Source: an archaeon
Lineage (GTDB): Archaea > Halobacteriota > Syntropharchaeia > Alkanophagales > Methanospirareceae
Assembly (NCBI GenBank): GCA_030019325.1
Contig: JASEFB010000049.1
Span: forward strand, 1-14,464
DNA: 14,464 bases
Reading direction: 5' to 3'
Of this stretch, positions 1-7,784 are shown piece after piece. Below the pieces are notes generated by a model, which had not been told where the DNA came from, did no database searches, and saw nothing but the letters and a program-made list of their open reading frames with translations. The translations under genes were made by a program, and so were the position numbers. The first letter of the stretch is position 1; every line of letters begins with the position of its first letter.

Positions 1-1299
1 CTCGACTCCCGTGCTATAAGTTCAGCCTCTCTTTTTTTACCAAATAAAGCACCCTTTATCCCTTCTATAACTGCATCCTTTTTAAATATTGCACCCGGTA
101 TTCCGATCACAGAAAGACTTTCTGCACTTGCATTTCCAAAAGAGCCGGTAACAATTGTCCTTTTCCCGGCTTCTAAATCCAATTCTCTTTTGAGTAGTTC
201 TACACCCGTTAAAATTGCGGACTTTGCAAGCTGCACTTTTCGAACATCTTTCTGTGTTATGTAGATCCCATCATGAATATGAAAAGCTCTCCAGTTCATC
301 CTTCCACTCTTATCCATGATCCCCCTTTTAAGCATGTTTGCAATCGAATCGAGTATCCCAGAGCCACATATCCCCCTTGCTTTCTTTCTCCCCTTAATCT
401 TTACGTTCACCTCCCCCTTTTCATTAATCCGAACACGCTCTATTGCACCATCCATCGCAGGCATTCCATACCTTATGCCAACACCCTCAAAAGCAGGACC
501 TGCTGCAGTAGAAGTTGTGATTATTCCATCTTTTGACCCGAATACAATCTCGCCATTCGTTCCCAGGTCTATCCCCATCACCTCCTCCTCACTTCTATGT
601 ATCCCTGTTGACAATACCATAGCAACGGTATCTCCCCCCAACCCACCCGCTTACCAGTGGAAATACGAATACCTCGCATCCCGCATCTATTCCCACTTCA
701 CGAGCATTCATTTGCGCTGCATTCTTGAATTCCGGTTCATAAGGATATTCCCCTATTCCGGAGGGAGATACCCCAAGAAGAATATGTTCCATGCAAGGGT
801 TTCCCGCTATTCCTATTTCTTCTACATTCTTCAGGTGTCTCTTTTCAATCATCTGATTCACTTCTTTCAAAAGCTTTGAGCGCATCTTCGCAAGTAAATT
901 CGCATCCCTGTTTATGGCTTCTATTCTCGACACTACATCGCTCCCATATGCTATCTGGGGATTTATAACAACCTCAGAGCCTATTTTTTCCCCTAACTCA
1001 TCGAAAAAAGCTGCTGTTATTGTAGTGGTCCCGATATCCAAAGCTATTTTTGTTACTTCTGAAATGTTTTCCCATTTCCAGTTCTCTCCTCTAGAATTCA
1101 AATTTACAATTACATCTTCACGTAATTCGAATGTACACCCCTGCTTGTATTCTCCCCCTATCTCAAATAAGCTCCAACAACTGTTACAGTTATCTCCTTT
1201 ACAATACAACAATCCTGCTTTGATCGCTGCCTCTCTGAGCGTAGTACCCTCCTCCACTCGCACACTTTCACCATCCGGAAGAAAAGTTACTCTTATCAT
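1..1299 (-). CDS. RACo-like corrinoid-protein reductive activator (2Fe-2S + ASKHA/DUF4445), 3' end beyond window, frameshifted
   Basis: Would use ATP to drive electron transfer that returns oxidised Co(II) corrinoid protein to active Co(I) (COG3894/RACo family knowledge). Seen: an N-terminal plant-type [2Fe-2S] domain (residues about 1-75) with C33, C38, C41 and C55 (CX4CX2C plus a distal Cys), then an ASKHA phosphate-1 motif DIGTTT at residues 88-93. Later ASKHA motifs GICGSGILD and VTGSFGNA lie in a different frame. The reading frame breaks in a run of six C at 634-639 (six G on the coding strand): five G gives GGDTVAMVLSTGI, which continues open to position 1, whereas six G runs into TAG at 595-597. 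ATG at 1297-1299 is chosen because it overlaps the upstream stop (ATGA) and begins the ferredoxin fold; an ATG at 1533 is open in frame but reads antifamily sequence overlapping the upstream gene. About 432 codons are present, and the C-terminal tail is off the window. RamA differs in having C-terminal 4Fe-4S clusters instead. Frameshift may be real or a homopolymer error. Confidence 0.85.
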
Positions 1300-2341
1300 A
1301 CGCTCAGAACTGCGAGAAGCCCATGAGCGGCACCCAGTCCACGCTGCATTCTCATTTCCAAGTTTCGAAGGGCATATCCAAGCTGGGGTTCTATCACGTT
1401 CTCGCGATGATTGCTGTTGTTCATCCATATAGTGCTCTCGACCATTCTCTCCAGTTTCTCCATCCCCGGAATTTGATCTGCCACCTCGCAGTCTCCTTCC
1501 AAGTCCATCATACATGCCACCAAAGAATTCCAATACGTTGAAAAATCCGCAAAAAAACTGTTCAAATTTGAATATCCCTTTTTTGGATGATAATCAATGA
1601 GAAGAGTCTCGAAGTTTGTGCGAACATTTGGTTCAAAAAGAGAGTTTACTGCCGAACGAATAGGTTTGCAATATTCATTGTATTCAGCAGTATCTATGTG
1701 TCTTCCAACGAACTTACCATCTTCAAAATATTCTCACGCGTCATCAGTCTAAGTGGAAAAGTCTCATTCCCGCTTTCAGGTAAATAAGATATCCTGTAAT
1801 CCATCCATTCCTCTCCCCACAAACTCTGCCATTCATAAGAGTATGCACCTAACCAATCGCAAAGCACGACGCAATTATCACTGCAATCTGCTATATCTCC
1901 TAAAAGAAGAATATTCTGCTCATCATCATTATGAGATAGCGTCCCGTATGAAGTGAAATAGAGGTCATAATCATCCTTTAAAGGATGTCCAGCGCTGAAA
2001 TCAGCCACCTCAAACGAGATGTTTTTCTTATCCTTATAAAGCCTCTTCGCTTCTTTGATGAAGTTCTCGTTTATATCAAAGCCCTTGTATTCTAGGTTAT
2101 CCGAAAGTTTTGCAAGTATCTCATAGCCATCTCCATAACCGCATCCCATGTCAAGAACTTTTATCCTTCCTTCTCCCTCCTCTTCGAGCTTTTTTATATA
2201 TGGTCTTACCGAGATTCTTATTATCTCATCCTCCCAGAAAGTGCGTACATTATCGTATTTCCCTATAAGACCACGCCTCCTCTTATAGTAACCACTGCTC
2301 ATGGCTTCATCATAAGCTCTTTTTACACCCGGTTCAATCAT
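1296..2341 (-). CDS. Class I SAM-dependent methyltransferase of the mttB operon, one-base frameshift
   Basis: Predicted Rossmann-fold methyltransferase of about 348 residues; substrate unknown. Seen: motif I VLDMGCGYGDG at residues 62-72, an acidic strand-2 end (GFDIN), and a DLYFTSYGTLSH stretch in the motif IV region. The first frame ends at TAG 1694-1696, but a second frame continues without interruption, reading EYFEDGKFVGRHIDT and ending at TGA 1296-1298, which overlaps the next gene's ATG by 4 nt. The switch can only lie near 1731-1736 (coding-strand ACGCGTGAGAAT); restoring one base there gives MTREEYFEDGKFVGRHIDT. The upstream second frame is closed by TGA just before this, so the break point is tight. 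Start ATG 2339-2341 overlaps the corrinoid gene stop by 8 nt, implying translational coupling. It may modify the corrinoid protein or process the transferred methyl group; that is inference. No homopolymer lies at the break. Confidence 0.75.
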
Positions 2342-3002
2342 TTTTTACCGCTTCCAAAGCTCCAAATGCATCCTTACAATAAATTGCGCCTATCTCCGCC
2401 GCATACGACACAGATACCGCAGCACCTCCCACTAAAACCTTCGCATCAATGCCTTCTGCTCTCAACTTCTCAACTACTTCCCCCATCCTCCTCATCGTGG
2501 TTGTAAGCAACGCAGAAAGGCCAACAAGTTTTGCATCCTCAGCTCTCACCGTTTCAACAATCTTATCCGCTGGGACATTGGTACCCAAGTCTATAACGTT
2601 AAATCCAGCGCCTTTTAGTAAAAGAGCCACTATGTTTTTGCCTATATCGTGTAAATCCCCTTCCACAGTTGCTATTACAAATTTATCCATACTTTCTCCA
2701 GTTGATGAGAGATAAGGCTCAAGAACTTGCATCCCTGCCGAAACTGCCTCCGCAGATGCCATCATATCGGGTATAAAGAACTCGCCAGTCTCATACTTCT
2801 TACCTACTACTCCCATTGCGTCATTGATACAATCTATTATTTCCTTCGGCTTCACCCCTCCTTTTAATGCCTCTTCTACAAGTTCCTCTACTCCCGGTTC
2901 TCCAACACTTCCTCCTTCAAAATCCTCGTCTTCCTTATGCCTCCTCCCCTTTATCACATTCTCGTTTATGTGCTCGATTAGTTCGTTGGAAATTTTTATC
3001 AC
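2334..3002 (-). CDS. MttC/MtgC-like corrinoid methyl-carrier protein
   Basis: Carries the methyl group on a cobalamin cofactor between the MttB-type methyltransferase and a second methyltransferase. Seen: a helical N-terminal cap domain (residues about 1-100, with AMGVVGKKYETGEFFIPDMM), then a B12-binding Rossmann domain with the base-off motif D116-x-H118-x-x-G121 (EGDLHDIGKNIV), GLSALLTTTM at 161-170 and VGGAAVS at 191-197. The 222 residues suit the family. The gene is intact. The start is awkward: GTG at 3000-3002 is the only ordinary start codon in frame near the 5' end, but the best Shine-Dalgarno (GGAGGTGAT on the coding strand) overlaps it. A rare ATT start at 2991-2993, 5 nt downstream of that motif, would fit spacing better and shorten the protein by three residues. 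Sits 21 nt after the mttB stop. Confidence 0.93.
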   Translation of the reverse strand: MIKISNELIEHINENVIKGRRHKEDEDFEGGSVGEPGVEELVEEALKGGVKPKEIIDCINDAMGVVGKKYETGEFFIPDMMASAEAVSAGMQVLEPYLSSTGESMDKFVIATVEGDLHDIGKNIVALLLKGAGFNVIDLGTNVPADKIVETVRAEDAKLVGLSALLTTTMRRMGEVVEKLRAEGIDAKVLVGGAAVSVSYAAEIGAIYCKDAFGALEAVKND

Positions 3003-3023
3003 CTCCTTTCACTCTTTACCTTC

Positions 3024-4502
3024 TCATTTTATCCTTTCCAAGACATCAAATTCCTGAAATATCCTCTTATTTATCTCCTCAGGAATCTCATCCACCGGAG
3101 AAGAGAGCAATTCCTCCTTCCTCTCTTTTACTTTTATCAATGTCTCATTCGCATCGCCCTCAAAAGGGTAGAATGGGATAACTTCGCCCGCATGCAAATA
3201 TCTCCTCGCATATCTCGTAAACATCTTGTGCGATGTGTTCATCACTTCTCTTATCATGGTCAGGCTATCTTGCAACTCCTCTTCTATCCTTTGCTCCTTT
3301 AGCATTGACTTAATCATCCCGATATGGACGCCATCCAATATAGCCTGCTCAAAGCTGAACGTGTTAGTTCCTTCAAGTAATCCAAATGCATAATGGATGT
3401 ATTGGGCACCACTGAGTGCGATAAATAGATGAGATAATAGCTTATTCACCGATGCCTCTATCCCCGGGAACTTGGAATCACCGATACCTGCCGTTGAATA
3501 GCAAGGTATCCCGTAGAAACGAGCCATTTGAACTCCGCCTATGTTATACCGGTTTGTTTCCGGCGCGCCATACATGTTATCGAGGTTATCTATCCTCACG
3601 CGCAACGGAACACTTCCGTATAGTACAGGCGTTTTCTTGCGCACTAACTGGGCAAGTGTTATCCCTGCCAAAATCTCGGCATTCAGCTGTGCAAGCATTC
3701 CAGCTTCTTATAGAGGAGCGGTGGAGCCCCCTTGCGGCGACGCCGATATGGATACCGGATACCCACGCCTCGCTATCTCTATTAAGTTCTGCGTGGTGTC
3801 CTCAACGAACTGTAAAGGACTTTTCGTTACGCACGTAATAAAAGAGATTAATGGCTCTTTATTATCGCCCGAAATGATCTCAGCCATCCTGATTACATCG
3901 TCCAATTTCTCTACATTTGTCAAACCCGCCATGACATGCTTTTTCGTGTTGTTTAACGAAGCATAGAATTTGTTTACGTCTTTATTTCCCTCTGTAATGT
4001 CTTCATCCTGTATATTCACCGTGCGGATAAAGAAATCAACATTCGGTAAGTGTTCACACAGATGCGCTGCCTGACAAAGGTCTTGAATAGTTCCTCTCCT
4101 TCGCTGAAAAACTGGAAAGCTTCTTTTAATACCGGTTTCCTCGCTTACAAAATCCTCTACCGCAATATCCAGAATTATATTGGCCTCTGAGCCTGTGCCA
4201 AACCGCACCCTTGGTTCTCTACCGTCCAGAATTAAACTATTCTCTTTTTCTCTTGCACCTAATGTTACCACTGAAGGCGCGTGCTTTACACTTTCCTCTA
4301 CGAGCCCCTCAGGAATGCTTATTCGCCAGTAATCATTATGAGAAGAAATCTCGGCTCCGTTATCCTCAAATATTTCCACCGCTTCCTTATTATAAGATAA
4401 TATCCCGGGGTCCCGTAAGATTGAAAGGGAAGCCTCATGTATCCTTTCTAGCTGTTCTTGCTCCAATCTCTCATACGGCTTTACCAGAATTCCTTCCCTC
4501 AT
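3024..4502 (-). CDS. Non-pyrrolysine MttB-family (trimethylamine/glycine-betaine type) methyltransferase, in-frame TAA
   Basis: TIM-barrel methyltransferase that would move a methyl group from a quaternary or tertiary amine to the partner corrinoid protein. The frame spans 493 codons, the normal family length. Seen: family stretches RIHEASLSILRDPGI near the N-terminus, SPQGGSTAP, LNAEILAGITLAQL and LLEGTNTFSFEQAILD. The frame is interrupted by TAA at 3708-3710 (after GGSTAPL, before EAGML), and both sides are in the same frame, so one base change accounts for it (for example TCA to TAA). In Methanosarcina MttB the pyrrolysine lies in AGS-O-SDAK; here the aligned codons at 3480-3488 read GIG (STAGIGDSK), so it is not a Pyl enzyme and the stop is neither at that site nor TAG. 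Start ATG 4500-4502 overlaps the regulator's stop (ATGA) with GGAGAAGGAG upstream. Downstream reinitiation at ATG 3698 looks weak. Confidence 0.88.
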
Positions 4503-5278
4503 TTCTCCTTCTCCAGATCTTCCAGAAATCGCAGATATTCATCGCATACACGCTCTGCTTTAAACCCTATCCAATCCTCTGGGAGAAGCTCTCGTGGGAG
4601 ATGAGGATCAACAGAGATAATGCGAGAGAAAGAATCATTCAATTCAATCCGCTTCAAGAATGCGTAGCTGGGATCTATCCTATCCCCTTTTTCCACGCTC
4701 ATTTTTAATTCTTCCAATTCATGCTCATAAATCGCGATAAATTTCTTGTACTCCCTCTCCAACCACCTAAGATCCCATATTTTTGGAACTAAATCCTTTA
4801 TATTCTTGTGACCTTCGTATTTTGCGAAAAAAAATTCGACATAGTCTTCAATTCCGTATTCTTTTACCGTCTCTTTTATTTCTGCTCCCTTATCGTATGG
4901 GGAGATCATAACCGAGGAATGGAGGGTTCCATACCCAAGAGAAAGAAGCTTCTTTCTCAACGCATCCCTGCTGTATCGGAGTTTCTCAGGTATGTCAAAG
5001 GTCACAATATGCCATTGCCCGTCCCAGTTCCTCTCACGCATGAGTAACTTGTAATTTTTAAATATGATTGCATCCTTTCCAAGATCGGTAAGGGAATACA
5101 ACGCACTTTTGTTACTCTTTCTGCTCTCTAAAAACCCTTCCTTCTTTAATCGCGATAGGGAAGTTCTTACCGACGCCTCAGACTCTTTAAAGCTCCTGAG
5201 TATCTTTATCAGCCGTTCAACCGGTACTGTCCCCTCCCTCAACAGGAGACTCAAGATTGCCTTTTCTACCAATACCAT
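4499..5278 (-). CDS. PaaX-family transcriptional regulator
   Basis: Likely ligand-responsive repressor of its own operon. PaaX of bacteria binds aryl-CoA thioesters; the ligand here is unknown. Seen: an N-terminal winged helix-turn-helix (residues about 1-70, KESEASVRTSLSRLKKEGFL as recognition region), a central Cas2-like domain beginning WDGQWHIVTFDIPEKLR (about 86-102) and continuing LLSLGYGTLHSSVMISPYD, and the C-terminal PaaX signature ELLPEDWIGFKAERV. Length 259 residues is close to the family. It is the promoter-proximal gene of the methyltransferase operon, overlapping mttB by 4 nt. It diverges from the thermosome gene, and both promoters share an inverted repeat, so it could affect either side. 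ATG 5276-5278 lies only about 25-30 nt from its TATA box, implying a leaderless transcript. Confidence 0.88.
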   Translation of the reverse strand: MVLVEKAILSLLLREGTVPVERLIKILRSFKESEASVRTSLSRLKKEGFLESRKSNKSALYSLTDLGKDAIIFKNYKLLMRERNWDGQWHIVTFDIPEKLRYSRDALRKKLLSLGYGTLHSSVMISPYDKGAEIKETVKEYGIEDYVEFFFAKYEGHKNIKDLVPKIWDLRWLEREYKKFIAIYEHELEELKMSVEKGDRIDPSYAFLKRIELNDSFSRIISVDPHLPRELLPEDWIGFKAERVCDEYLRFLEDLEKEK

Positions 5279-5299
5279 TGTTGTATAATTAGATGAGCG

Positions 5300-5314
5300 T
5301 AATATAATATATAA
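5300..5314 (-). promoter_or_regulatory. TATA box for the PaaX-mttB operon
   Basis: On the minus strand the A/T block TTATATATTATATTA sits about 25-30 nt upstream of the PaaX ATG (5278), the right distance for an archaeal TATA box driving a leaderless or near-leaderless mRNA. No other promoter candidate is seen before the four downstream genes, which overlap or are closely spaced. Confidence 0.6.
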
Positions 5315-5344
5315 CTTAACGACCGCAAATGAAATGTTATATAT
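5307..5344. repeat. 9-bp inverted repeat spanning the divergent PaaX/thermosome promoters
   Basis: ATATATAAC at 5307-5315 is exactly mirrored by GTTATATAT at 5336-5344, with 20 bp between. Each arm is also the TATA region of one of the two divergent genes. It may simply be two similar TATA/BRE elements facing apart, or an operator through which the PaaX protein acts on both sides. Confidence 0.55.
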
Positions 5345-5349
5345 AAATA
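5337..5349 (+). promoter_or_regulatory. TATA box for the thermosome gene
   Basis: TTATATATAAATA ends 39 nt before the ATG at 5389, predicting transcription start near 5365-5372 and a short leader. A GGTGG ribosome-binding motif at 5375-5379 precedes the ATG with normal spacing. Confidence 0.65.
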
Positions 5350-5388
5350 CTTATAGCTGGAGAATAAAGAATATGGTGGCGATATGAA

Positions 5389-6745
5389 ATGGCTCAACAG
5401 TTAGGCGGAACACCGGTATTGGTATTAAAGGAAGGTAGTGAGCGAAAAAGAGGAAAAGATGCACAGAGCAGGAACATTCTTGCAGCAAAGGCCATTTCTT
5501 CTGCTGTTAAGTCTACACTAGGCCCAAAAGGGATGGATAAGATGATGGTCAATTCCGTGGGCGACGTTATCATAACAAACGATGGAGCAACGATATTAAA
5601 GGAGATGGACACAGAGCATCCCGTGGCGAAGATGATGGTGGAGATAGCAAAGACACAAGATGAAGAGGTTGGCGATGGCACAACGGCCGCAGTGGTCACT
5701 GCAGGTGAGTTGCTTAAGCGAGCGGAGGACCTTTTGGATCAAGAGGTACATCCAACATTGATCGTCTCAGGATATAGATTAGCAGCAGAGAAAGCGTCTG
5801 AGATTTTAAATAAAATAGCTCGTGATATTTCGCCTGACGATTTCGGGACCTTAAAGAAGATAGCACTGACTTCTATGACGGGTAAAGGAGCTGGGACTGC
5901 AAAAGAGGTGCTAACCAATCTTGCTGTCGATGCGGTTAGAACGATAGCAGAAGATGGATTGAAGAAGATAGATATTGACCACATAAAGCTGGAGAAGAAA
6001 ACGGGTGGAAGTACGAAAGATACGAAATTAATAAGAGGCATGGTGGTAGACAAAGGAAGAGCGCATCCAGGAATGCCTAAACGCGTGGAGAATGCGAAGA
6101 TCTCACTCGTTAATACCGCTTTAGAAATAAAGAAAACAGAGGTAGAGACCGAGATAGAGATCACCTCGCCAGATCAGATGAAAACGTTCCTAGATGAGGA
6201 AGAGAAGATGCTGGGTGAGATGGTGAAGGCGGTGAAAGAAAGCGGAGCAAATGTGCTTTTCTGTCAGAAAGGGATAGATGACCTAGCACAGCATTACCTT
6301 GCCAAAGAAGGCATATTAGCGGTGAAACGAGTAAACGAGAGCGCCAGAGATAGAATTAGCGCTCAAACTGCGTGATTATGCCTCAAGCGTTGGTGACAGA
6401 GAACAACTGGCGATACAAGCTTTTGCAGACGCTATCGAGATTATTCCGCGGGCACTTGCTGAGAATGCAGGTTTGGATCCTATAGATATGCTCGTCGAAC
6501 TCCGATCTGCGCATGAAGCGGGGAATACCTATGCTGGTCTGGATGTATTCAAAGGTAGAGCCACAGACATGCTTAAAGCGGGTGTTATTGAGCCACTGAG
6601 AATTAAAACACAGGCTATAAGCTCGGCAACAGAATCAGCGACCATGGTTCTGAGGATAGATGATGTCATTGTATCCCGTGCTAAGGAGAAGTCACCAGAA
6701 GGAGGTTATCCTGGTATGGGTATGGGAATGGGGGGAGAATATTGA
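5389..6745 (+). pseudogene. Thermosome subunit (group II chaperonin) with an internal deletion of about 93 codons
   Basis: Group II chaperonins form a double-ring ATP-driven folding chamber of about 545-residue subunits. Seen: an excellent N-terminal half, with LGPKGMDKMM, NDGATILKEMD and the ATPase motif GDGTTAAVVTAGE, running through most of the apical domain to CQKGIDDLAQHYLAKEGILAVKRVNES. At about 6340 the sequence jumps, in another frame, to APEIELALKLRDYASSVGDR (starting with GCG 6341-6343) and proceeds to a normal C-terminus with RIDDVIVSRAKE and a Gly/Met-rich tail (stop 6743-6745). The first frame stops at 6373-6375. Missing are the end of the apical domain, the second intermediate segment and the start of the second equatorial part, including the distal catalytic Asp (EDAL) and the VVAGGG loop. 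Translation would give a dead 328-residue fragment. Either a real deletion (the genome should hold another thermosome gene) or an assembly error. Confidence 0.9.
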
Positions 6746-6750
6746 GCTCT

Positions 6751-6770
6751 ATTTTTTCCTCTTTATTTTT
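6751..6770 (+). terminator. T-rich terminator after the thermosome gene
   Basis: Immediately after the stop the plus strand reads ATTTTTTCCTCTTTATTTTT, two T runs typical of archaeal oligo-T termination, between convergent genes. It also overlaps the extreme 3' end of the nitrilase remnant on the other strand. Confidence 0.5.
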
Positions 6771-7197
6771 CGGGACATTTTTGATTGTCAATAGCTCTTG
6801 CTTTCAGTCTCGCTTCCCATAAATAATCCGCCTCTTCTGGTGCGCTCGCTGGTACAAATATGACTGATGCACCTTTAAGTGCGATTATCCGTGTCAGTTC
6901 AGGAAATGCCATTTCAAAACATATCAGTACACCAAAAGTAATATCATCGATCTCAAATACTGTGAATTCCTTGCCCGACTGGATAAATGGTTTTTCCATC
7001 GGATGGATGACCACCCTTTTGTATGTGCCGATCACATCGCCACGGTGAATCAACGTAGGTCATATTATAAAATCTATTCCGCATACCCGGATGTTTCTCA
7101 ATCAACGGAAGTATAACGGTTTTTCCCGTCTTTTTAACCGCCTCCACAATGCTTCTCGCTTCATCACTGACCTTATTCAAATACTGCAATGTTCCAA
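6763..7197 (-). pseudogene. Carbon-nitrogen hydrolase (nitrilase superfamily) remnant, truncated at both ends and frameshifted
   Basis: Nitrilase-superfamily enzymes cleave amides or nitriles with a Glu-Lys-Cys triad and are about 260-300 residues. Here about 145 residues remain. Seen: NRFYNMTYV and HRGDVIGTYKR, GVLICFEMAFPELTR with the nucleophile Cys, GASVIFVPASAPEE, and ARLKARAIDNQ. The N-terminal region with the catalytic Glu is absent because the reading frame begins right beside the tRNA 3' end (TTG at 7187-7189 is the only start-like codon). The Lys position appears swapped (YKR where YRK is usual). A one-base shift near 7048-7053 separates the two halves. The C-terminus stops just after DNQ (TAA 6763-6765), losing the last third. 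Non-functional as read. Confidence 0.8.
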
Positions 7198-7272
7198 TAG
7201 CGGGGGATGGATTCGAACCATCGATCTCCGGGTTATGAGCCCGACGGGATCTCCTAACTACCCTACCCCGCT
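7198..7272 (-). tRNA. Initiator tRNA-Met (CAU)
   Basis: Cloverleaf on the minus strand: acceptor AGCGGGG/CCCCGCU followed by A73, anticodon arm GGG-CUCAUAA-CCC with anticodon CAU, T arm GAUGG-UUCGAAU-CCAUC. The three consecutive G:C pairs in the anticodon stem and the A1:U72 pair mark an archaeal initiator rather than elongator Met or Ile2. No intron and no encoded CCA (next bases read TTG). Length 75 nt. Confidence 0.95.
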
Positions 7273-7290
7273 CTCCTGAGCGCTTCCCTC

Positions 7291-7300
7291 TTTATATTAA
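7291..7300 (-). promoter_or_regulatory. TATA box of the initiator tRNA gene
   Basis: Minus-strand TTAATATAAA is centred about 24 nt upstream of the tRNA 5' end (7272), the standard archaeal distance. The remaining 7301-7462 stretch is A/T-rich with no gene; a short ACCC-ATGC-GGGT hairpin at 7395-7406 is the only structure I see. Confidence 0.65.
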
Positions 7301-7462
7301 TAGAGACGAGTTCATATAAAAATAGGTCTTAGATATCAAAAAAGCATTTAGAATTAAGAAAATTAGCAAACTATATCTTTCCCCCGGCTTCTCTACCCAT
7401 GCGGGTCTTTGTTATTTACTTCTTGCATTTCATATAAAATTTTTTTTGACATAAAAGATATT

Positions 7463-7471
7463 TTTATATAA
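7463..7471 (+). promoter_or_regulatory. TATA box of the ArsR-like regulator gene
   Basis: TTTATATAA is centred about 24 nt before the ATG at 7491, so the message is probably leaderless; AAGGAT at 7483-7488 is too close to the ATG to act as a good Shine-Dalgarno. Confidence 0.6.
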
Positions 7472-7490
7472 CTAGTTCAAATAAGGATAC

Positions 7491-7784
7491 ATGATAAAAA
7501 TCGAAGATAAGTTAGTAAAGGAAGCGCATGTGCTCTTACACCCGATAAGGTTCAGGATAGTGGGGCTACTTGCTGAGAAGTCGATGCACATCAATGAGAT
7601 AAGCAAAGCGATGGGAGAGGAAAGGCGAATCGTTTCTTACCATCTGCAAACTCTGGAGGAATATGGTTTCGTGAACAGTAAGTACGAGATATCTGAAAAA
7701 CCAAAGTCAAAGGGAAGGGCGCTCAGGAAATACTGGGTGACCGGGAAAGTGGAGGAAGTGATTTCAGAGCTTAAAAATATCTGA
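7491..7784 (+). CDS. ArsR-like winged-helix transcriptional regulator
   Basis: A 97-residue one-domain DNA-binding protein, target unknown. Seen: LLHPIRFRIVGLLAEK (helices 1-2 of an ArsR/HTH_20 fold), MHINEISKAMGEERRIVSYHLQTLEEYGFV (helix-turn-helix with the recognition helix RIVSYHLQTLEEYG), then the beta-wing with Lys/Arg-rich KPKSKGRALRKYWVT. No CxCxxC metal site and no ligand domain. Monocistronic in appearance, 196 nt ahead of the fusion gene on the same strand. The wing and length resemble many small archaeal regulators that act on neighbouring or global genes. Confidence 0.85.
   Translation: MIKIEDKLVKEAHVLLHPIRFRIVGLLAEKSMHINEISKAMGEERRIVSYHLQTLEEYGFVNSKYEISEKPKSKGRALRKYWVTGKVEEVISELKNI

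Noticed and set aside
316..879. Long plus-strand open frame opposite the corrinoid activator
   Set aside because: It is antisense to strongly conserved ASKHA sequence and its translation shows no domain.
1299..1533. Extended N-terminus of the corrinoid activator from an ATG at 1533
   Set aside because: The extra 78 codons are the shifted frame of the upstream methyltransferase's conserved C-terminal half; ATG 1299 starts the ferredoxin fold and overlaps the stop.
595..1700. TAG stops ending the first frames of the activator (595-597) and the SAM methyltransferase (1694-1696) as pyrrolysine read-through
   Set aside because: Reading past these TAG codons gives no family sequence; the true continuation is in another frame upstream of each TAG.
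7395..7406. ACCC-ATGC-GGGT hairpin as a terminator or riboswitch
   Set aside because: Only a 4-bp stem with no conserved flanks; could easily be chance.
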